A stretch of DNA of 64,000 bases from Lentzea jiangxiensis (GTDB taxonomy: Bacteria; Actinomycetota; Actinomycetes; Mycobacteriales; Pseudonocardiaceae). How positions within the stretch are numbered: position 1 is the stretch's first letter; each line of letters opens with the position of its first letter. Position numbers and translations under genes: made by a program. The DNA lies in assembly GCF_900104175.1 (NCBI RefSeq), contig NZ_FNIX01000001.1, forward strand, positions 1,439,975 to 1,503,974, read 5' to 3'. Positions 60,591-64,000 of the stretch are shown piece by piece. A model generated the notes under the pieces. That model was not told the origin of the DNA, ran no database searches, and saw nothing but the letters and a program-made list of their open reading frames with translations.

Positions 60591-61793
60591 TCAGGCGACG
60601 GAGACGCCGTTCTGGTAGACGGCGCGGACGGCCTGCTTGAGCGTTCCGGCCTTCACGTGCTGCTCGGCGTCACCCTCCACGAGCACGAGGTCCGCGAGCT
60701 TGCCGGGCGCGAGCTCGCCGAGCTCGTCCCCGAGGCGCATCAGCTCGGCGGCGGAGGTCGTGGTCGCGTGGAGCGCCTCGGCGGGCGTCATGCCGTACTC
60801 GACCATCAGCGTGAGCTCGTTCAGGTTGTCGCCGTGCGGGCCGACGCCGGAGTCGGTGCCCATCGCGATCTTCACACCCGCCTGGTGGGCCTTCTGGAAC
60901 GACTGGAAGTGCTGCGTGACAACGGTCTTCGCCTTGTCCAGGATGACGTCGGAGATCGCCACGCCCGCGGCGGCCTGGTCGAGCACCATGCGCGGTGCCA
61001 TCAGCGTCGGCACGAGCCACGTGCCGTTCTCGAGCATCTCCTCGACGCCCTCGTCGGTGAGGAAGACGCCGTGCTCGATGGAACGGACGCCGTTGCGCAC
61101 GGCCGTGAGGATGCCGTCGCCGCTCATCGCGTGCGACATGACCGCGATGCCCGCGGCACTGGCCTCCTGCACGATCATCGCGATCTCCTCGTCGCGGAAG
61201 TGCGCGTGCCGGGGGTTGCTGCGCGGTGACATCACGCCGCCGCTCGAAGCGATCTTGATGATGTCGGCGCCGTGGCGGACGAGGGTGCGGACGACCTTGC
61301 GCAGCTCCTCGGGGCCGTCGGCGACGGTGTCGGGCAGACCGGGGTGCAGCGGCGGTGAGACGTGCGCGCCGCACTGCATCCAGTCGTCGTTGTGGCCGCC
61401 GGTCTGCGACACCATGTTGACCGCGATCTGCATCCGCGGGCCCTGGACGAGCCCGCGCCGCACGGCCTCGGCGACACCGAGGTCGGCGCCGAGCGCGTCG
61501 CGGACCGTGGTGATGCCGCACCGCAGCGTCGCCTTCATGTTGCCGATCGCCTCGTAGAACGGCAGCGAGAACGGCGTGTTCAACGACCGCACCAGGTCCG
61601 CGCCGCTGAACATGAAGTGCACGTGGCAGTCGAAGAGTCCCGGCAGGACGGTGTGGCCGGTCGCGTCGACCACGGTGTCGCCGTCGAGTCCGATGCCCAC
61701 GTCGACGATGCGGTCGCCCTCGACGACCACGTCGCCGGGTTCGGTCGTCCGGCCGGTGAAGACCCTGCCCCCAGAGAACACGATGCGCGTCAT
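60591..61793 (-). CDS. Metal-dependent amidohydrolase
   Basis: A 400-residue amidohydrolase-superfamily enzyme. Metal ligands are His57 and His59 (DCHVHF), the lysine of ADIIKIASSGG, histidines in VMSHAMSGDG and IEHGVF, and the aspartate in AMGTDSGVG. The closest known members are prolidase- and imidazolonepropionase-like enzymes that cleave Xaa-Pro peptides or cyclic amides. ATG 61793 is seven bases after TAGATT (61801-61806), so it is leaderless. It is divergent from an S9 peptidase, which would fit joint peptide use. Confidence 0.88.
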   Translation of the reverse strand: MTRIVFSGGRVFTGRTTEPGDVVVEGDRIVDVGIGLDGDTVVDATGHTVLPGLFDCHVHFMFSGADLVRSLNTPFSLPFYEAIGNMKATLRCGITTVRDALGADLGVAEAVRRGLVQGPRMQIAVNMVSQTGGHNDDWMQCGAHVSPPLHPGLPDTVADGPEELRKVVRTLVRHGADIIKIASSGGVMSPRSNPRHAHFRDEEIAMIVQEASAAGIAVMSHAMSGDGILTAVRNGVRSIEHGVFLTDEGVEEMLENGTWLVPTLMAPRMVLDQAAAGVAISDVILDKAKTVVTQHFQSFQKAHQAGVKIAMGTDSGVGPHGDNLNELTLMVEYGMTPAEALHATTTSAAELMRLGDELGELAPGKLADLVLVEGDAEQHVKAGTLKQAVRAVYQNGVSVA

Positions 61794-61854
61794 ACGCAGG
61801 AATCTATGCGGCGAGTCAATTTTTGTGATCGGTCAACAAATAACTCTGAGCTTT

Positions 61855-61873
61855 GCTAACAAGTTCTGTTAGC
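61855..61873. promoter_or_regulatory. Inverted repeat overlapping the -10 box of the S9 peptidase
   Basis: GCTAACA and TGTTAGC are perfect 7-bp arms around five bases. The right arm overlaps TAGCGT (61870-61875), which lies seven bases before the peptidase GTG. A protein bound here would block that promoter. The site is about 60 bp from the divergent amidohydrolase start, so it could act on both. Confidence 0.5.
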
Positions 61874-61882
61874 GTCCACGCC

Positions 61883-63742
61883 GTGCGCCCAGAAGACCTG
61901 CAGCTGCTCACCACGCCCGGCACCGTCGCCGTGTCCGGAGACCTGGTGCTGGTCAGCATCACCAAGCCCGATCTCGAGAAGAACACCTACCGGGGCGGTC
62001 TGCACCGGGTGTTCCCGGACGGCACCACCACGCCGTGGACACACGGTGATCGTGACAATGCGCAGCGAATTTCTCCCGATGGTCGTTTTGTCGCTTTCCT
62101 GCGCGTCAGCGGAAAGTCCAAGCCGCAGCTGTACGTCGTTCCGGTGGACGGGGGAGAGCCCCGCCCGCTGACCGACCTGCCCCTGGGAGCCGGTGCGCCG
62201 GTGTGGTCGCCGGACTCGTCGCGGATCGCGTTCGTCGCCCGCGTGCCCGAGGAGGGCCGCTACGGCACGACCGACGACGGTCCCGAGGCCGAGGCGCCGC
62301 GCCGCATCACGCGCCTGGACTACCGCGTCGACGACGTCGGCTTCCGGCTCGACCGCCGCCCGCGCCTGCACGTGGTGACGCTCGACGGCGAGGTCTCCGA
62401 GGTGACGGACGGCTCGTTCGAAGCCGCCGACCCGGCCTGGATCGACGACTCGACGCTGGTGTTCGCGGCGCCGCGCGACCTCGGTGCCGTGGAGACGCTG
62501 AACGCCGACCTCTACACCGTGCCGGTCACAGGTGGCACGCCGTCGCTGCTGGTGCGCACGGCCGGTGACGCGTCGATGCCGTTCGTGGCCGAGTCGTCGC
62601 TCTTCTGGCTGGGCACCGAGTTCAGCGGCATCGACGCCGTCGCGCGCAACCACGGCCTGTGGAAGGCGTCGCTCGACGGGTCCGGCGTCGTGCGGCTCAC
62701 CGACGTCGAGACCGTGGACGTGGAACGGCTTTCCGGCCAGCCCGTCGCCGACGCGACCGGCGTGCTCCTGGTGGTGCGCAACCGCGGCGCCCTGGAACTG
62801 CGGCGCATCCCGTTCGACGGCGGCCCCGGCGAGGTGCTGGCCGGCACCGAGGCCGCGGTCCGCTCGTTCGCGACGGACGGCTCCACCGTGGTCGTCGTCG
62901 TGTCCACTCCGGACGACATCGGCCAGGTCGAGATCGTGGGAACCGGTGTGCGCACGGCGTTCCCGTCGGTCGACGCGCGCCGGGTGGTCGAGCTGAACGG
63001 CTCGGCGTCCGACGGCTACCCCGTGCACGGCTGGCTCGTGCTGCCGGACGGCGACGGCCCGCACCCGGTCGTCATGGCGGTGCACGGCGGCCCGTTCATG
63101 TACCACAGCTGGGGCTTCTTCGACGAGGCCCAGGTCTACGCCACGGCCGGTTACGCCGTCGTGCTGCCGAACCCGCGCGGCTCGGCGGGCTACGGCCAGG
63201 CCCACGGCCAGGCGGTCATCGGCAAGTTCGGCTCCGTCGACGTCGACGACGTCCTGTCCCTCCTCGACGTCGCACTCGCCCGCGAGGACGTCGACTCCGA
63301 GCGCGTCGGCGTGATGGGCGGCTCCTACGGCGGCTTCATGACGTCGTGGCTGTCCGCGCACCACGGCGAACGGTTCCGCGCGGCCTGGTCCGAACGCGCC
63401 GTGAACGCGTGGGACTCCTTCGGCGGCTCGTCGGACATCGGCTACTTCTTCGCCGACGCCTACTGCGGCCCCGACCCCGAGGCCCAGCGCGCGATGTCCC
63501 CGCTCACCTACGCCGAGAAGATCAACATCCCGTTCGCGGTCGTGCACTCCGAGCACGACTGGCGCTGCCCGCTGGAGCAGGCCCAGCGCATGTTCGTGGC
63601 GCTGAAGCGGCGCGGCGTCGAGACGGAGATGCTGATCTTCCCCGGCGAGGGGCACGAGCTCACGCGGACGGGGCAGCCGCGCCACCGCAGGCAGCGCTTC
63701 GACGCGGTGCTGGAGTGGTGGGGCCGCTACCTGAAGGCGTGA
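61883..63742 (+). CDS. S9-family prolyl oligopeptidase-like serine peptidase
   Basis: A 619-residue cytosolic peptidase. The N-terminal part (about 1-370) is a beta-propeller with repeats such as ISPDGRFVAFLR and PVWSPDSSRIAFVA. The C-terminal alpha/beta hydrolase has GGPFMYHSWGFF, Ser481 in GGSYGGFM, Asp559 in SEHDWRCP and His591 in GEGHEL, a complete triad for acylaminoacyl- or dipeptidyl-peptidase activity. GTG 61883 is seven bases after TAGCGT; TTG 61853 would lie upstream of that box. Confidence 0.93.
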   Translation: MRPEDLQLLTTPGTVAVSGDLVLVSITKPDLEKNTYRGGLHRVFPDGTTTPWTHGDRDNAQRISPDGRFVAFLRVSGKSKPQLYVVPVDGGEPRPLTDLPLGAGAPVWSPDSSRIAFVARVPEEGRYGTTDDGPEAEAPRRITRLDYRVDDVGFRLDRRPRLHVVTLDGEVSEVTDGSFEAADPAWIDDSTLVFAAPRDLGAVETLNADLYTVPVTGGTPSLLVRTAGDASMPFVAESSLFWLGTEFSGIDAVARNHGLWKASLDGSGVVRLTDVETVDVERLSGQPVADATGVLLVVRNRGALELRRIPFDGGPGEVLAGTEAAVRSFATDGSTVVVVVSTPDDIGQVEIVGTGVRTAFPSVDARRVVELNGSASDGYPVHGWLVLPDGDGPHPVVMAVHGGPFMYHSWGFFDEAQVYATAGYAVVLPNPRGSAGYGQAHGQAVIGKFGSVDVDDVLSLLDVALAREDVDSERVGVMGGSYGGFMTSWLSAHHGERFRAAWSERAVNAWDSFGGSSDIGYFFADAYCGPDPEAQRAMSPLTYAEKINIPFAVVHSEHDWRCPLEQAQRMFVALKRRGVETEMLIFPGEGHELTRTGQPRHRRQRFDAVLEWWGRYLKA

Positions 63743-63750
63743 TCCGGGGT

Positions 63751-63783
63751 GGGGCTGTTCCGGTCTCCCGCCGGAGCAGCCCC
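63751..63783 (+). terminator. Terminator of the S9 peptidase gene
   Basis: A 13-bp stem (63751-63763 with 63771-63783, one G-T pair) with a seven-base loop, 8 bp after the stop. The following 155 bp up to the partial gene hold only short open frames that I cannot support. Confidence 0.75.
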
Positions 63784-63938
63784 GTTCGGGTCACCGACCG
63801 GCGGCGAGTGCCTGGCGTCGAAGGCCACGAGCCGCTGGCGCTCTCCCGCACGCCCACCCGGAAGCACGCGAAAGCAGAACTCCAGGTCGGCCAGCGCGAG
63901 CGGCCTCGGCGTGCTCATGGTCTCGTCTTCCACGCCGG

Positions 63939-64000
63939 TCACCCCAGGAGCGTGTAGTTCAGCTCCTCGCACACGCGCGCCAGCGGCAGGTCGAGGCCGG
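63939..64000 (-). CDS. C-terminal end of an unidentified gene (runs off the window)
   Basis: The last 19 codons and stop of a minus-strand gene, reading GLDLPLARVCEELNYTLLG. The amphipathic pattern and codon use are gene-like, but the piece is too short to identify. It is convergent with the S9 peptidase. Confidence 0.4.
   Translation of the reverse strand, partial: GLDLPLARVCEELNYTLLG

Noticed and set aside
63743..63938. Short minus-strand ORF (81 codons) after the S9 peptidase
   Set aside because: It overlaps the terminator hairpin and the end of another gene and shows no conserved feature.
1..64000. tRNA, rRNA, CRISPR array, prophage, insertion sequence or integrase
   Set aside because: No cloverleaf with a GGTTCGAATCC-type T arm, no regularly spaced repeats, and no transposase, integrase or phage structural motif was found.

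Overview
The window is chromosomal DNA of a high-GC actinomycete, most likely a member of the Pseudonocardiaceae close to Lentzea, Saccharothrix or Lechevalieria. The evidence is the very high GC content with strong third-position bias, frequent GTG starts, an ANTAR-type response regulator (pdtaR), a dephospho-CoA kinase fused to a GrpB domain, and the housekeeping order pdtaR, branched-chain amino acid transporter, polA, rpsA, coaE, uvrB. The genus is inferred; no rRNA or tRNA lies in the window to test it. I found no insertion sequence, prophage, CRISPR array or tRNA.

Layout. (1) 1-4242: an amino-acid oxidation operon on the minus strand (aldehyde dehydrogenase, FAD oxidoreductase, start of a Glu/Leu/Phe/Val dehydrogenase) with a divergent LysR regulator. 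(2) 4242-12135: an accessory island. A 2054-residue secreted RHS/YD-repeat protein with two PA14 domains and an unrecognised 139-residue C-terminal tail lies between two paralogous HEAT-repeat genes. The downstream paralog is intact and sits where an immunity gene would; the upstream one carries two single-base frameshifts. (3) 12139-18797: a DinB-like protein, a ThDP-dependent decarboxylase/synthase, small membrane and lipoprotein genes, a hypothetical gene behind a possibly structured leader, pdtaR, and an exported protein. (4) 19023-24472: a complete liv-type branched-chain amino acid ABC transporter operon. (5) 24624-29011: secreted lipase, thioesterase, polA. (6) 29159-38852: a glycosyltransferase remnant, a membrane-anchored Hsp70-like ATPase, a Tat-exported PLP enzyme, an HxlR/GNAT pair with twin operators, two NlpC/P60-like proteins (one carrying a seven-repeat propeller), a nucleoside hydrolase and two Gfo/Idh/MocA oxidoreductases. 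(7) 39025-45342: cold-shock protein, small P-loop and Rossmann proteins, a TetR-controlled YhgE-type export operon with a degenerate ATPase, an acetyltransferase and a methyltransferase. (8) 45521-53562: rpsA, lipoprotein, coaE, two DUF402-type paralogs, a Cys-rich DUF5685 protein, uvrB. (9) 53871-64000: MarR, YjbR-like and VOC proteins, an ABC export operon whose ATPase is fused to an extracytoplasmic hydrolase, a TerC manganese exporter behind a yybP-ykoY riboswitch, an amidohydrolase, an S9 peptidase, and the end of a further gene.

Two patterns run through the window. Many genes appear to be transcribed without a leader: a TANNNT -10 box lies 6-7 bases before the start codon at about fifteen genes on both strands, and I used it to choose several starts. 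Regulators often sit beside palindromic operators that can be read directly (TetR at 43518, HxlR at 32286, a LacI-type box at 35830, an inverted repeat overlapping the -10 box at 61855).

The strongest candidates for something undescribed are the RHS/HEAT island, the hydrolase-ABC ATPase fusion with its 78-residue partner ORF, and the YhgE operon whose ATPase lacks the Walker A lysine.
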